A DNA stretch of 64,000 nt, taken from NCBI GenBank assembly GCA_937775295.1, contig CALKBZ010000002.1:1-64000 (forward strand). Reading direction: 5' to 3'. Shown here one piece after another: positions 27,911 through 38,905 of the stretch. This DNA is from an uncultured Opitutales bacterium. GTDB lineage: Bacteria; Verrucomicrobiota; Verrucomicrobiia; Opitutales; Coraliomargaritaceae. The translations under genes were made by a program, and so were the position numbers. Under the pieces are notes generated by a model, which was given only the letters and a program-made list of their open reading frames with translations, had not been told where the DNA came from and made no database searches. Numbering within the stretch: position 1 is the stretch's first letter; each line of letters opens with the position of its first letter.

Positions 27911-28320
27911 ACTGGTAGAATGGCCTGCTTGCGAAAGAATCTCAATTGAAATGCAGAGAAATATATAACTCGTACAATTCAGCCTAATCCAATCTGCTGT
28001 GGCTTAGGTTCTTAGACTTAAGTACCCTGTTATGTGGTGTCCCTTAACCCTCTTGGACGGGCCGTCACGTGTTTAAATGGACCAGCTTGGGTACTGTTTA
28101 GCTCATCACCTCGAGCAGTAATTATAATTCATATTGGCCGGTGATATCAATTAATTAAAAATGCACGCCTAACAAATGGCCTAATTTTGCTACTCTTTCA
28201 TATTAAATGAAGCTACTTTTATAAAAGTTAGTCAATCTCGGGTAAAACGACAGACCGATTTATCTGAGGGCTATGGGTCCCTGATGAAGAGCTTGTTGAG
28301 TAACTGACCGCGATAGAAGT
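27911..28320. other. Gap upstream of sufS, no gene seen
   Basis: A+T-rich sequence with no convincing open frame. It should hold the sufSU promoter on the minus strand. I see no clear regulator site. Confidence 0.35.
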
Positions 28321-28322
28321 AT

Positions 28323-28375
28323 GAGCGACTCGCCCAGATTGATCTCGTGTTACGGCAAAGAAGGGCGAGTCGCCC
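28323..28375. repeat. REP-like hairpin
   Basis: Arms GAGCGACTCGCCC (28323-28335) and GGGCGAGTCGCCC (28363-28375) pair at 12 of 13 positions. Same general type as the other G+C-rich intergenic hairpins in the window. Confidence 0.6.
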
Positions 28376-28406
28376 TCCCTCCTATAGCCACTAATCGAAG
28401 ACGACC

Positions 28407-28440
28407 CAAAAAAAGCCCTGCTAAAATCTAGCAGGGCTTG
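28407..28440 (-). terminator. Terminator of acs
   Basis: Read on the minus strand: stem AAGCCCTGCTA / TAGCAGGGCTT with 5-base loop, followed by TTTTT. It begins about 23 bp after the acs stop. Confidence 0.9.
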
Positions 28441-28462
28441 TCGATTTTAAATCTAACAGACA

Positions 28463-30433
28463 TTACTGACTTATTTCAACATACTGTGCCTGTAGCGCGT
28501 TTACCACGCTAGGATCGGCCAGTGTCGTGGTATTTCCCAATTCTTTGCCCTCTGCAATGTCACGCAAAATACGGCGCATAATCTTACCGGAGCGTGTCTT
28601 CGGCAGATCCGACGAGAATAAGATTCGCTCAGGACGAGCAAATTTACCAATACTTTTGTCGATCATAGTCACGAGCTCCTTGCGCAAGTGATCATCATGA
28701 TCACGGCCATCAATCACAGTCACAAAGGCGATCAGGCCCTGCCCCTTAATCTCATGCGGCACACCGACCACCGCAGACTCTGCGACATCTGCGTGCTCGA
28801 CAAAAACACTCTCCAACTCAGCAGTGCCGATGCGGTGCCCCGATACGTTGACCACGTCATCCACTCGACCTGTGATCCAGATGTAGCCATCTTCGTCGCG
28901 ACGGGCGCCATCACCAGGGAAATAATACTGCCCACCCCACTTGCACCAATACGCCTCTTTAAAGCGCTGCGGATCACCGTAAATCCCTCGCAGCATCCCT
29001 GGCCATGGTTGCTTAATTGCCAAAATACCCACATCGACTTCCTCTCCGTCATCGTTAAGAATCGCAGTCTCAATACCGAAAAAAGGCAGCGTCGCGCAAC
29101 CTGGCTTGGTCGGTGTCGCGCCTGGCATCGGCGTCAGCATATGCCCACCAGTCTCCGTTTGCCACCAAGTGTCTACAATCGGGCAACGTTCGCCACCGAT
29201 CATTTTGTGATACCACATCCATGCTTCTGGATTGATTGGCTCACCCACAGTTCCAAGTAAGCGCAAGGAGGATAGGTCGCGATCAATTAGCCATTTGTCA
29301 CCCCATTTCATAAAGGCACGAATCGCTGTCGGCGCGGTGTAGAAAATCGAGACCTTATATTTTTCTATAATCTCCCAGAAACGCCCTTCATCTGGGTGAT
29401 TGGGCGCACCTTCATACATCACCTGCGTCGCACAATTCTGCATGATGCCGTAAATAATATATGTGTGTCCGGTGATCCACCCGACATCCGCAGTGCACCA
29501 GTACACATCGTCCGGTTTCAAATCGAACACATATTTTGAGGTCAGATAACTGAACACCTGATAACCTGCAGTGGTGTGCATCACGCCCTTGGGTTTACCG
29601 GTGGTGCCGCTAGTATAAAGCAAAAACAGCAGATCCTCTGCTTCCATCTCTTCAGCGGGGCAATCCACACTCATCGCTGCGACCACTTCATGGTACCAAC
29701 AATCTCGGCCATCCTTCATCGGACAATCGATCGGATGCGCGTCACCACGCTGCACCACGATCACATCTTTGATACACTGACAATCCTCAACCCCCTCATC
29801 GACGATCTTCTTTAACTCTAAAATCTTACCACGACGGTAGCCGCCATCCGCAGTGATCACCATACGCGTCTCACTATCGAGTACACGATCGCGAATGGCG
29901 TCCGCAGAGAAGCCCGCAAAGATCACTGAGTGCACCGCACCAATACGCGCACAAGCGAGCACAGACACCGCCAACTCGGGAATCATCGGCAGGTAAATCC
30001 CAATACGATCCCCCTTTTGTACGCCCTTGGCTTTCATCGCATTAGCCAAGCGACAGACTTCCTCATGCAACTGTGCATAGCTAATAGAACGCGTGTCGCC
30101 TGGTTCGCCTTCCCAGTGAATCGCGATCTTTTGGCCACGTCCTTCATTAATGTGACGATCTAGGCAGTTGTAAGAAAGGTTGGTGCGACTACCGTCAAAC
30201 CACTTGTAGCACGGAGCTTCGGAAGCATCGAGCACAGTATCCCACTTTTTAAACCAATGCAGATCCTCTGCTGCTTCAGCCCAAAAAGCCTCGGGATCCT
30301 GAATGCTCTTCTCGTACAGCGCAGTGTAGACCTCCATACTGCCTATGTGGGCATTTTCTGAAAAAGCCGTCAGTGGCAAAAATTTCCGGTTCTCGCTCGA
30401 GAAGGGTTCCTTGGAAGAAGGTGCAGTCGACAT
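28463..30433 (-). CDS. acs: Acetyl-CoA synthetase (AMP-forming)
   Basis: Enzyme of 656 residues activating acetate through acetyl-AMP. The P-loop is YTSGTTGKPKGVMHT, other motifs are DTWWQTETGG, YFPGDGARRDEDGYIWITGRVDDVVNVSGHRIGTAE, and the catalytic, acetylation-regulated Lys is in LPKTRSGKIMRRILR. Full length and intact. Monocistronic, with its own terminator. Confidence 0.97.
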   Translation of the reverse strand: MSTAPSSKEPFSSENRKFLPLTAFSENAHIGSMEVYTALYEKSIQDPEAFWAEAAEDLHWFKKWDTVLDASEAPCYKWFDGSRTNLSYNCLDRHINEGRGQKIAIHWEGEPGDTRSISYAQLHEEVCRLANAMKAKGVQKGDRIGIYLPMIPELAVSVLACARIGAVHSVIFAGFSADAIRDRVLDSETRMVITADGGYRRGKILELKKIVDEGVEDCQCIKDVIVVQRGDAHPIDCPMKDGRDCWYHEVVAAMSVDCPAEEMEAEDLLFLLYTSGTTGKPKGVMHTTAGYQVFSYLTSKYVFDLKPDDVYWCTADVGWITGHTYIIYGIMQNCATQVMYEGAPNHPDEGRFWEIIEKYKVSIFYTAPTAIRAFMKWGDKWLIDRDLSSLRLLGTVGEPINPEAWMWYHKMIGGERCPIVDTWWQTETGGHMLTPMPGATPTKPGCATLPFFGIETAILNDDGEEVDVGILAIKQPWPGMLRGIYGDPQRFKEAYWCKWGGQYYFPGDGARRDEDGYIWITGRVDDVVNVSGHRIGTAELESVFVEHADVAESAVVGVPHEIKGQGLIAFVTVIDGRDHDDHLRKELVTMIDKSIGKFARPERILFSSDLPKTRSGKIMRRILRDIAEGKELGNTTTLADPSVVNALQAQYVEISQ

Positions 30434-30647
30434 AGTAAAGCAGTAATAAGGGTAAGGTTTGCAGTAGAACTAAGCTTGCAAAATCGCAAGTCTAACAGAA
30501 GCTTACCAGCCAATGTAACAGCAATCTAAGGTCAATGTATTTCGCTTTACCAAAACGGATTTTCATACTTTCTAGAAAGCTATTGACAAGCCCTCCTGCG
30601 CTGAACATCAAAACTTGCTCTTCGCGTTCATATGACGCCTTTCAATC

Positions 30648-32424
<1,777 letters not shown>

Positions 32425-32447
32425 GACCTCGTTACCAACAATTTCCT

Positions 32448-32484
32448 GAATGCCGCAACCCTCCGTTTGCGGCATTCTTTATTT
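32448..32484 (+). terminator. Rho-independent terminator
   Basis: Stem GAATGCCGCAA / TTGCGGCATTC, loop of 8, then TTTATTT. It ends the unknown gene just before hisF. Confidence 0.9.
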
Positions 32485-32517
32485 ACAGAGATCCAATCCG
32501 CTTTTAAATTTATAGCT

Positions 32518-33279
32518 ATGCTCTCAGTCCGAATTATTCCTTGCCTAGATGTTCATGAAGGTCGCGTTGTCAAAGGCGTGAATTTTGTCAATCTGATCGA
32601 TGCCGGCGATCCCGTCGAACAAGCCAAAGCCTATGAGCAGCAAGGCGCCGACGAACTTGTATTCCTCGACATCACCGCCTCCAGCGACGAGCGCAACACC
32701 ATGATCGACGTGGTCAGACGTACCGCCGACCAGTGCTTCATGCCACTCACCGTCGGTGGCGGACTGCGCAACGTAGAAAACATTCGCGATATGCTCAATG
32801 CTGGGGCCGACAAAGTCAGCCTCAACACCGCAGCCATCATCAATCCAGATCTCATCCATCAAGCATCCTCTAAGTTCGGCAACCAGTGCATCGTCGTCGC
32901 AATCGATGCCAAACGTGTTAAGGACCAAGATCGCTGGGAAGTTTACACCCATGGCGGGCGTAATAACACAGGACTCGACGCAGTCGAATGGGCTAAGAAA
33001 GTCGTCGCGCTTGGCGCCGGTGAAATCCTCCTGACCAGTATGGACTCAGACGGCACCAAGGCCGGATTTGACAATGCACTTAACCGCGCCGTCAGCGAAG
33101 CCGTCGAAGTGCCCGTCATCGCCTCCGGTGGGGCAGGCACCCTCGATCACCTCGCCGACGCCATCGATCATGGCAAAACCAGTGCCGTGCTCGCCGCATC
33201 CATTTTTCACTTTGGCACCTTCACGATTCGACAAGCCAAAGAGCATCTGCAAAGTCGCGGTTTACCAGTGCGACTATAA
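32518..33279 (+). CDS. hisF: Imidazole glycerol phosphate synthase subunit HisF
   Basis: Cyclase subunit of 253 residues in histidine synthesis. The first catalytic Asp is in [16 protein letters not shown] and the second in [23 protein letters not shown] and [13 protein letters not shown] bind the phosphates. The ATG at 32518 is chosen because the conserved N-terminus follows at once; earlier codons overlap the terminator. No hisH or hisA is beside it, so the pathway genes are scattered. Confidence 0.95.
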   Translation: MLSVRIIPCLDVHEGRVVKGVNFVNLIDAGDPVEQAKAYEQQGADELVFLDITASSDERNTMIDVVRRTADQCFMPLTVGGGLRNVENIRDMLNAGADKVSLNTAAIINPDLIHQASSKFGNQCIVVAIDAKRVKDQDRWEVYTHGGRNNTGLDAVEWAKKVVALGAGEILLTSMDSDGTKAGFDNALNRAVSEAVEVPVIASGGAGTLDHLADAIDHGKTSAVLAASIFHFGTFTIRQAKEHLQSRGLPVRL

Positions 33280-33417
33280 ATTTATCGCGGTGTTATCCCG
33301 CTTGCTACAAACTCTGGCAGTTCGGGAGCCTCGTAGCGACTGGCTGTACGCCAAAAGGAACGTGCCTGCAGGTTGATTCGTCGATTAAATGACAACAATT
33401 CACCAACGATCCTCACC

Positions 33418-34311
33418 GTGAAAATCATCGATAGCCACAGTCATTGCTACTCCGTAGAACTCGCGGCAGCTCCGCGTGCGTGGGCAGAGTCTCATAACGA
33501 GCCACACTGGGCCGACCTAGTCGCCCCACTCGACCGCCCCTCCATTCAAGGCTGGGCGACGATGGAGCAAACTTTAGCTGCAATGGATGCCGCAGGCGTC
33601 CAACAAACCGTCTTACTCGGTTGGTATTGGCAAAACGAAGTTACTTGCCGCTGGCAAAATGATCTGATCGCGGGATGGGTGCAGGCAGCACCCGAGCGCT
33701 TTATCGGCTTCGCCTCGATCCACCCCGGTGGCACCGTAGCGTCAGTCATCGCTCAATGCGAACATGCCCTCAGCCTCGGGCTATGCGGCGTGGGTGAGCT
33801 GCACCCAGGCATTCAACAGTTCGACTCCAGCAGCGCAGGCTGGCATGCACTAGCGGATTGGTGTGTCGCCCACGACTGGCCGATCAATCTACACGCCACC
33901 GAAGCCGTCGGCCACGACCATCCGGGCAGTGTGCCCACTCCGCTCAACGACTTCCTGCGCATGGCCGAAGCGCACCCCGAACTGAAGCTTATCCTCGCGC
34001 ACTGGGGCGGTGGACTCGCTTTCTTTGAGCTCAACCCGCGACTGCGTAAGGCCCTCAAGAATGTTTACTACGATACTTCAGCCACCCCCCTACTCTACGA
34101 GCCATCGATCTTTCGACGGATGATTGAAACCGTAGGTGCCGAAAAAATTCTATTTGGTTCCGACTTCCCACTGCGCGTCTATCCGCGCGCACAAAAGACG
34201 CCCGACTACAGCATGTTCATCGAAACAATACAGAACCAAGCAAACTTAAGCCCCGACGAGTTTGCTGCGATCATGCAGCGCAACATACAGCGCTTACTCG
34301 GCAAAGCCTAG
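33418..34311 (+). CDS. Amidohydrolase family 2 protein
   Basis: Metal-dependent TIM-barrel hydrolase of about 297 residues from the GTG at 33418, right before KIIDSHSHCYS, whose HxH is the first metal pair. Later motifs are PINLHATEAVGHDHPG, LKLILAHWGGGL, YYDTSATP and ILFGSDFPLRVYP with the catalytic Asp. This is the amidohydrolase_2 (ACMSD-like) group, which includes decarboxylases and lactonases. The substrate is unknown. Confidence 0.83.
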   Translation: MKIIDSHSHCYSVELAAAPRAWAESHNEPHWADLVAPLDRPSIQGWATMEQTLAAMDAAGVQQTVLLGWYWQNEVTCRWQNDLIAGWVQAAPERFIGFASIHPGGTVASVIAQCEHALSLGLCGVGELHPGIQQFDSSSAGWHALADWCVAHDWPINLHATEAVGHDHPGSVPTPLNDFLRMAEAHPELKLILAHWGGGLAFFELNPRLRKALKNVYYDTSATPLLYEPSIFRRMIETVGAEKILFGSDFPLRVYPRAQKTPDYSMFIETIQNQANLSPDEFAAIMQRNIQRLLGKA

Positions 34312-34472
34312 CCGCGCACATTGAGGCGCACATAGCCACGCACACTACTCGAGGGCTGCTCATCGTAGCAGGGCATTGCTCCGTCATTGCTCCGCGTCGA
34401 ATGCCATCGCTCGAAATGCCAGCGGCGGCGGCTCTGCGGTGCCCACCACAAACCCAAGCTCCCGCAGCCAAC

Positions 34473-35414
34473 CTACCCTTCCGACAAGACCTTATCGAAA
34501 TAAGCAATCGTCGGCTTTAAGCCTTCGTCCAACGATACCGTCGGCTCCCAGCCGAGCACCTTTTGTGCCTGACGGATATCCGGCTGGCGTTGCTTCGGAT
34601 CGTCCAACGGCAAGGCTTCGTAGATAATCTTTGATTTGCTGCCGGTTTGAGCGATCACTTTTTGTGCCAGCTCAAGAATCGTAAACTCGCCAGGATTGCC
34701 CAGATTCATCGGGCCAATCACGTCATCTTGATTCATCAGGCGCACAAAGCCATCGATCAAGTCATCGCAGTAGCAGAAAGAGCGCGTTTGCTGCCCCTCA
34801 CCGTAGATTGTAATGTCGTGCCCCTGTAGTGCCTGCACGATGAAATTTGAGACCACGCGCCCATCATCGAGACACATGCGCGGACCATAGGTGTTGAAGA
34901 TACGGACAATACGAATATCGACACCGTTCTGGCGGTGATAATCCATAAATAAAGTCTCGGCGGCACGCTTGCCCTCGTCATAGCACGAGCGAATACCGAT
35001 CGGATTGACATTGCCCCAATAGGACTCTGGTTGTGGATGCATCGACGGATCGGGGTCGCCATACACCTCAGAGGTGGATGCTTGAAAGACACGCGCATTC
35101 ACGCGCTTCGCAGAGCCCAAGCAATTGATCGCGCCCATTACAGAGGTCTTAATCGTCTTGATCGGGTTGTGCTGGTAATGCACCGGCGAAGCTGGGCAGG
35201 CGAGATTGTAGATTTGATCGACTTCGACTTTAAACGGATCCGTCACATCATGACGCATCAGCTCAAACATCGGGTTTGCCATCAGATGCAGCACGTTACG
35301 CTTACGTCCCGTAAAGAAGTTATCCATACAAATAACTTCATGCCCTTCGCTCAATAGACGGTCACACAAATGACTGCCAAGAAATCCAGCACCACCAGTA
35401 ATTAAAATACGCAT
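34473..35414 (-). CDS. UDP-glucuronate decarboxylase (UDP-xylose synthase)
   Basis: Short-chain dehydrogenase-type enzyme of 313 residues. Features: NAD-binding [25 protein letters not shown], the catalytic [14 protein letters not shown] (Tyr and Lys), and [29 protein letters not shown]. It turns UDP-glucuronate into UDP-xylose for envelope or exopolysaccharide sugars. No other glycan genes are adjacent. Confidence 0.93.
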   Translation of the reverse strand: MRILITGGAGFLGSHLCDRLLSEGHEVICMDNFFTGRKRNVLHLMANPMFELMRHDVTDPFKVEVDQIYNLACPASPVHYQHNPIKTIKTSVMGAINCLGSAKRVNARVFQASTSEVYGDPDPSMHPQPESYWGNVNPIGIRSCYDEGKRAAETLFMDYHRQNGVDIRIVRIFNTYGPRMCLDDGRVVSNFIVQALQGHDITIYGEGQQTRSFCYCDDLIDGFVRLMNQDDVIGPMNLGNPGEFTILELAQKVIAQTGSKSKIIYEALPLDDPKQRQPDIRQAQKVLGWEPTVSLDEGLKPTIAYFDKVLSEG

Positions 35415-35739
35415 AGTTGAATCAAGTGATGATTATAATAGATTTACGAACAATAAACGCCTCAGGCAATAATAGTTCATATAGATGCGCACGCTTACAT
35501 CGACCTTTAACAAGTCACAGCCACCGACAGCATTGTCGAGGCTGTGAAATTGAACTCCTGTCGCATAAATCAAACACAGTGCACCCGTCGCCAGCTGACC
35601 GGCACATGCAAACGCTTCGGACGTAGAAACCAGACGCTACAGTCCATCGATGGCGCTCATACCTAGCAACAGGCGATCGCCCGAAGGAGAGCTATCTAAA
35701 TCTTGACCTCTGCGTCGCATTTGTCAGCCATGACGAGCG
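35415..35739. other. Divergent gap between UDP-glucuronate decarboxylase and helicase genes
   Basis: No gene supported. It must contain the promoters for both directions. The helicase frame is closed by a TGA directly before its ATG at 35740, so the gene cannot begin further upstream. Confidence 0.4.
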
Positions 35740-38073
35740 ATGCATATCGATCCAATCGCCCGAACTGTTCGCCTGAGTGTGGGCGAACTCGCCACCTTTC
35801 GTCAGGTGCCGTCGGGCGGTGGGCATGCTGCTGGTTCACTGCGTGCTGCAATCGGTCAACAATGGCACACCACCGCCGCGCGACAAACGCGCGAAATTCA
35901 CGCCGACGCGCGCTTCGAAGTACCACTCAGCGCAAAGTGGTTTCACCGCGACTGGAGCTTTGAGGTACAGGGCCGCATCGATCAGCTTATCCCCGAACAG
36001 GATCAGTTATGTATTCGTGAAGTTAAAACTGTGCGTAATGGCCTGCCCGCCAGCGCCGAAGACCTCGCCAGTCGCTATCCCGATTATTTCGCACAAGCCG
36101 CAATCTACCTCGGCCTCGCTCAGGTACTACCGGAGTATGCCGACACCACTCTCCGAGCGGAGCTCTACTTCATCGAGATCGAGACGGGGGGCGTTCAAAT
36201 CGTGCCGCTCACTGAGGCTGACAAGCGCGCCTTTACCGATCAACTCGATACGCTACTCCCTTTCCTTGAAGACCGACGCACTAGCCAGCTGCGCCTGCAA
36301 GGAGTTGAGCTGCGGCCTGCATTTGAAACCTTGCGCGAAGGACAGGCTGAGCTATTCGCTAAGCTCGATCACGCCACTCTACAAAGCAAAACCGTGCTCC
36401 TCGATGCACCCACAGGTTTCGGGAAAACCGGCATTGTGCTCGAACATATGCTACGTCAAATGCAGAACGGCGTCTATGATCGTGCGATCTACCTCACCAG
36501 TAAATCAACCGGTCAGCTCGAAACGATTCGCCAACTCCGCAGTATGATCGGCGACAACTTGCGCTACATTCAGATGCGCAACCGTACAGAGCACTCGATC
36601 GAAAGCGCCGCCCATACCTGCACCGGCGATGAGCGATGCAACGAGCACCTCGGGCAAAGCTGGATTGCAGCCGACATTTATCCGCCCGATCTATTTAAAG
36701 ACGCCACCCTCAGTCTCGATCGATCCAAAATCCTGGGTCAGGAAACTGGCATCTGCCCCTATGCGCTGACCAAAGGATGCCTGCCATTCGCCGATGTCTG
36801 GATCGGTGATACCAACTATATATTTTCGCCCGCCAGCCGCGCCGTCTTTCTTGAGCAGCATGGATTCGATCCGGCCAAGACACTCCTGATCGTCGACGAA
36901 GCGCACAACCTGCCTGAGCGCGCGGCTGATGCACTCAGTGCCGAGCTGAGCGCAGCCGACCTCCTCCTCGCGCTCGAAGAGCTGCGCAACGCAGGGGCAC
37001 CGCACCATCTACTCAGTATTGGCGAAGAGCTCAGCCACTGCCTCGAGTCGTTGACCGCCAAGGAGCCACTGCACCCCGATGCGCTCTACGAAATGCTCGA
37101 CCTGTGCGAAGATTTTGCACGGCAACTCAAAGACGCCCAATTCGATTACTCAACCACCACCCCCTTTGCGATCGACATTATCTGGCGCATTCCCGACCTC
37201 GCACAGCGCCTTGCCGAACCAGCGCACCAATGGCTGCACTGGTCACCCACGACTGGCACGCTCCGCGCCACCTGCCTCAACGCCAGTCAATGGATCGCGG
37301 ACTGTTCCGCCCCCTTCGGTGGGACCATCTTAATGTCTGCCACACTCTCCCCGATTCAGAGTTTTCGCGAACACTGTGGCCTCACCACAGAGAATGCCAC
37401 ACTCGCACTCGGCCATGCACCATGGCGAGACGATGCCTATAGCGTCGCCATCGATACCCGCGTGGATACCCGCTACAAACAACGCGACAAACATTACGAA
37501 ACGACCGCACGCACGATCGCCACGCTGATCGACCACAGCCCCGGCGTGCCCGTCGCCGTATTTTTTGCCTCCTATCTTTACGCCGAAAATATCAAAGCCT
37601 ACCTCGACGCGCTGAATCCTGGGACACGCATTCAAGTGCAACCGCGCGGCGTCGATCTAGCCGAGCAAGAATCGTTTATCGACGAAGGCCTGCTGATGGC
37701 CGACGCCCTCTTCCTGATCTTAGGCTCCAGCTATGCCGAAGGCGTCGACAAGCTTGGCGGTCGGATTGATATCGCGATGGTCGTCGGCCCCGCCCTGCCG
37801 GAAGTCAACGCCATCCAAGACGCCAAGATGGACACCCATCCCAGTATGGAAAGGGACGCCGCCTTCACCGATGTTTATATCATCCCAGCAATGCGCCGCA
37901 TCCACCAAGCCCTCGGCCGCATCGTGCGCGCACCAGGCCATCGCGCCAAAGTGTTGCTCCACGGCAAACGCTATAACCAAGCTGCCTACAAAGAGCAACT
38001 GGCGCCTGAATATCAACAGGCCACCACGATCACCCGCGACAGCGACTTGGTTGAGTGGTTACAACAAGGCTAG
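35740..38073 (+). CDS. PD-(D/E)XK nuclease fused to XPD/DinG-type helicase
   Basis: Protein of 777 residues. The first ~180 residues show the RecB/Cas4-like nuclease pattern GRID (78-81), EVK (94-96) and QAAIY (119-123). The rest is a superfamily 2 helicase: Walker A DAPTGFGKTG (222-231), four spaced cysteines (HTCTGDERC and ICPYALTKGC) as in the Fe-S domain of XPD/DinG, DEAH box LIVDEAHN, GGTILMSATLSP, and a C-terminal [17 protein letters not shown] motif VI. Role inferred: 5'-3' DNA unwinding with nuclease action in repair. Its last ~86 codons are duplicated at 43991-44249. Confidence 0.88.
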   Translation: MHIDPIARTVRLSVGELATFRQVPSGGGHAAGSLRAAIGQQWHTTAARQTREIHADARFEVPLSAKWFHRDWSFEVQGRIDQLIPEQDQLCIREVKTVRNGLPASAEDLASRYPDYFAQAAIYLGLAQVLPEYADTTLRAELYFIEIETGGVQIVPLTEADKRAFTDQLDTLLPFLEDRRTSQLRLQGVELRPAFETLREGQAELFAKLDHATLQSKTVLLDAPTGFGKTGIVLEHMLRQMQNGVYDRAIYLTSKSTGQLETIRQLRSMIGDNLRYIQMRNRTEHSIESAAHTCTGDERCNEHLGQSWIAADIYPPDLFKDATLSLDRSKILGQETGICPYALTKGCLPFADVWIGDTNYIFSPASRAVFLEQHGFDPAKTLLIVDEAHNLPERAADALSAELSAADLLLALEELRNAGAPHHLLSIGEELSHCLESLTAKEPLHPDALYEMLDLCEDFARQLKDAQFDYSTTTPFAIDIIWRIPDLAQRLAEPAHQWLHWSPTTGTLRATCLNASQWIADCSAPFGGTILMSATLSPIQSFREHCGLTTENATLALGHAPWRDDAYSVAIDTRVDTRYKQRDKHYETTARTIATLIDHSPGVPVAVFFASYLYAENIKAYLDALNPGTRIQVQPRGVDLAEQESFIDEGLLMADALFLILGSSYAEGVDKLGGRIDIAMVVGPALPEVNAIQDAKMDTHPSMERDAAFTDVYIIPAMRRIHQALGRIVRAPGHRAKVLLHGKRYNQAAYKEQLAPEYQQATTITRDSDLVEWLQQG

Positions 38074-38098
38074 CGCGCTTTGGCCTAAAGCGGCTCAT
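37815..38098 (+). repeat. Direct repeat of helicase 3' end, left copy
   Basis: This 284-bp stretch covers the last 86 codons of the helicase gene and 25 bp beyond. It recurs at 43991-44273 with about seven differences. The two copies bound the accessory island. Confidence 0.95.
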
Positions 38099-38201
38099 GC
38101 CTACGTTGCCACCTACGTCGCTTTCTCCGCCATCAAACTGAATCCTCCCCCTACCTGACAGCGTAGTTGTCCGCTCACCTGAATCAGGATTCTAAATAGT
38201 G

Positions 38202-38251
38202 ATCAGTGCACCTCCCTGAGGGGGTCTGCCCCCTCAGGGAGGTGCACTGAT
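38202..38251. repeat. Perfect 23-bp-arm hairpin
   Basis: Left arm 38202-38224 starts ATCAGTGCACCTCCCTGAGG; right arm 38229-38251 is its exact complement; loop TCTG. No T-tract follows. It lies just inside the left edge of the island. Confidence 0.9.
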
Positions 38252-38348
38252 TGTGTCGATCGCCGAGCAATAATTCCCCTGCTAGGCATCGCAAAATTGT
38301 TTAGTAACTGATTCGATCTCTTAAAAAAGGGCGACAACTGATCAATAA

Positions 38349-38588
38349 AATGAAACCAATACCGAAACAGCGCCGTGAATCCATCATGGCTAAAATGAGT
38401 GGGCCTGCCCGTAAATCTATAGCCGAAATCTCCCGCGAAGAAAATTTAAAAAAAGGGACAGGCTATTTAAATCTCCCGTCGCCTCCGATATCATGCCTAA
38501 AGATCGCCTAGCCTAACTACTCGACGAATCCGATCAACTCATTGATATTCTCACCAGCATCATTAAAAAACTAAGGGCAAAGCAATGA
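38349..38588 (+). pseudogene. Remnants of transposase orfA and a four-helix-bundle gene
   Basis: From the ATG at 38349, a frame reads MSGPARKSIAEISREENLKKGT, like the N-terminal helix-turn-helix of IS3/IS66-type orfA, then loses sense. Another frame ending at 38588 (TGA) reads SDIMPKDRLA, a TAA, then [23 protein letters not shown], like the C-terminal helix of four-helix-bundle (rRNA-intervening-sequence) proteins. Both are partial. Confidence 0.4.
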
Positions 38589-38749
38589 TTTCAAACTTCT
38601 CACTTCACCTTTCACCATTCTTACCGATGCCGCACCCCGAACGCCTGTTCCACTCCGTGCAGATGTCTTACAAGCCAACCGACCAGTTCACTGGCGAAGC
38701 CGGCCCATGGTTGAAGATGTTCCAGAACGCTCGGGCTTACGTGGGTTAA
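38585..38749 (+). pseudogene. Orphan C-terminal gene fragment
   Basis: An open frame of 54 codons. The last ~38 residues (from [18 protein letters not shown] to the end) look like the tail of a real protein, and a strong terminator follows 30 bp later. The first residues look non-coding. I cannot name the parent gene; its 5' part seems to have been replaced when the island was built. Confidence 0.4.
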
Positions 38750-38778
38750 TTAACCACAAAAGGCACACAATTCACACA

Positions 38779-38810
38779 AAAACGCGTCCTAGAAATGGGA
38801 CGCGTTTTGT
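38779..38810. terminator. Bidirectional-looking terminator
   Basis: Stem AAAACGCGTCC / GGACGCGTTTT with loop TAGAAATG and short T/A tracts on both sides. It insulates the following ATPase operon from upstream transcription. Confidence 0.82.
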
Positions 38811-38851
38811 CATAGTTACTACAGTTCAAAAGGTAAAGCAAAGAGCTAACG

Positions 38852-38879
38852 TTGACATGCCCCAACAATAGACTAATAC
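38852..38879 (+). promoter_or_regulatory. Possible promoter of the ATPase operon
   Basis: TTGACA at 38852-38857, 16-bp spacer, TAATAC at 38874-38879. The -35 is perfect, the -10 weak. The ATPase ATG is 27 bp after the -10. Confidence 0.4.
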
Positions 38880-38905
38880 AAACCCACCTTAGGTTGCTTA
38901 ACAAT

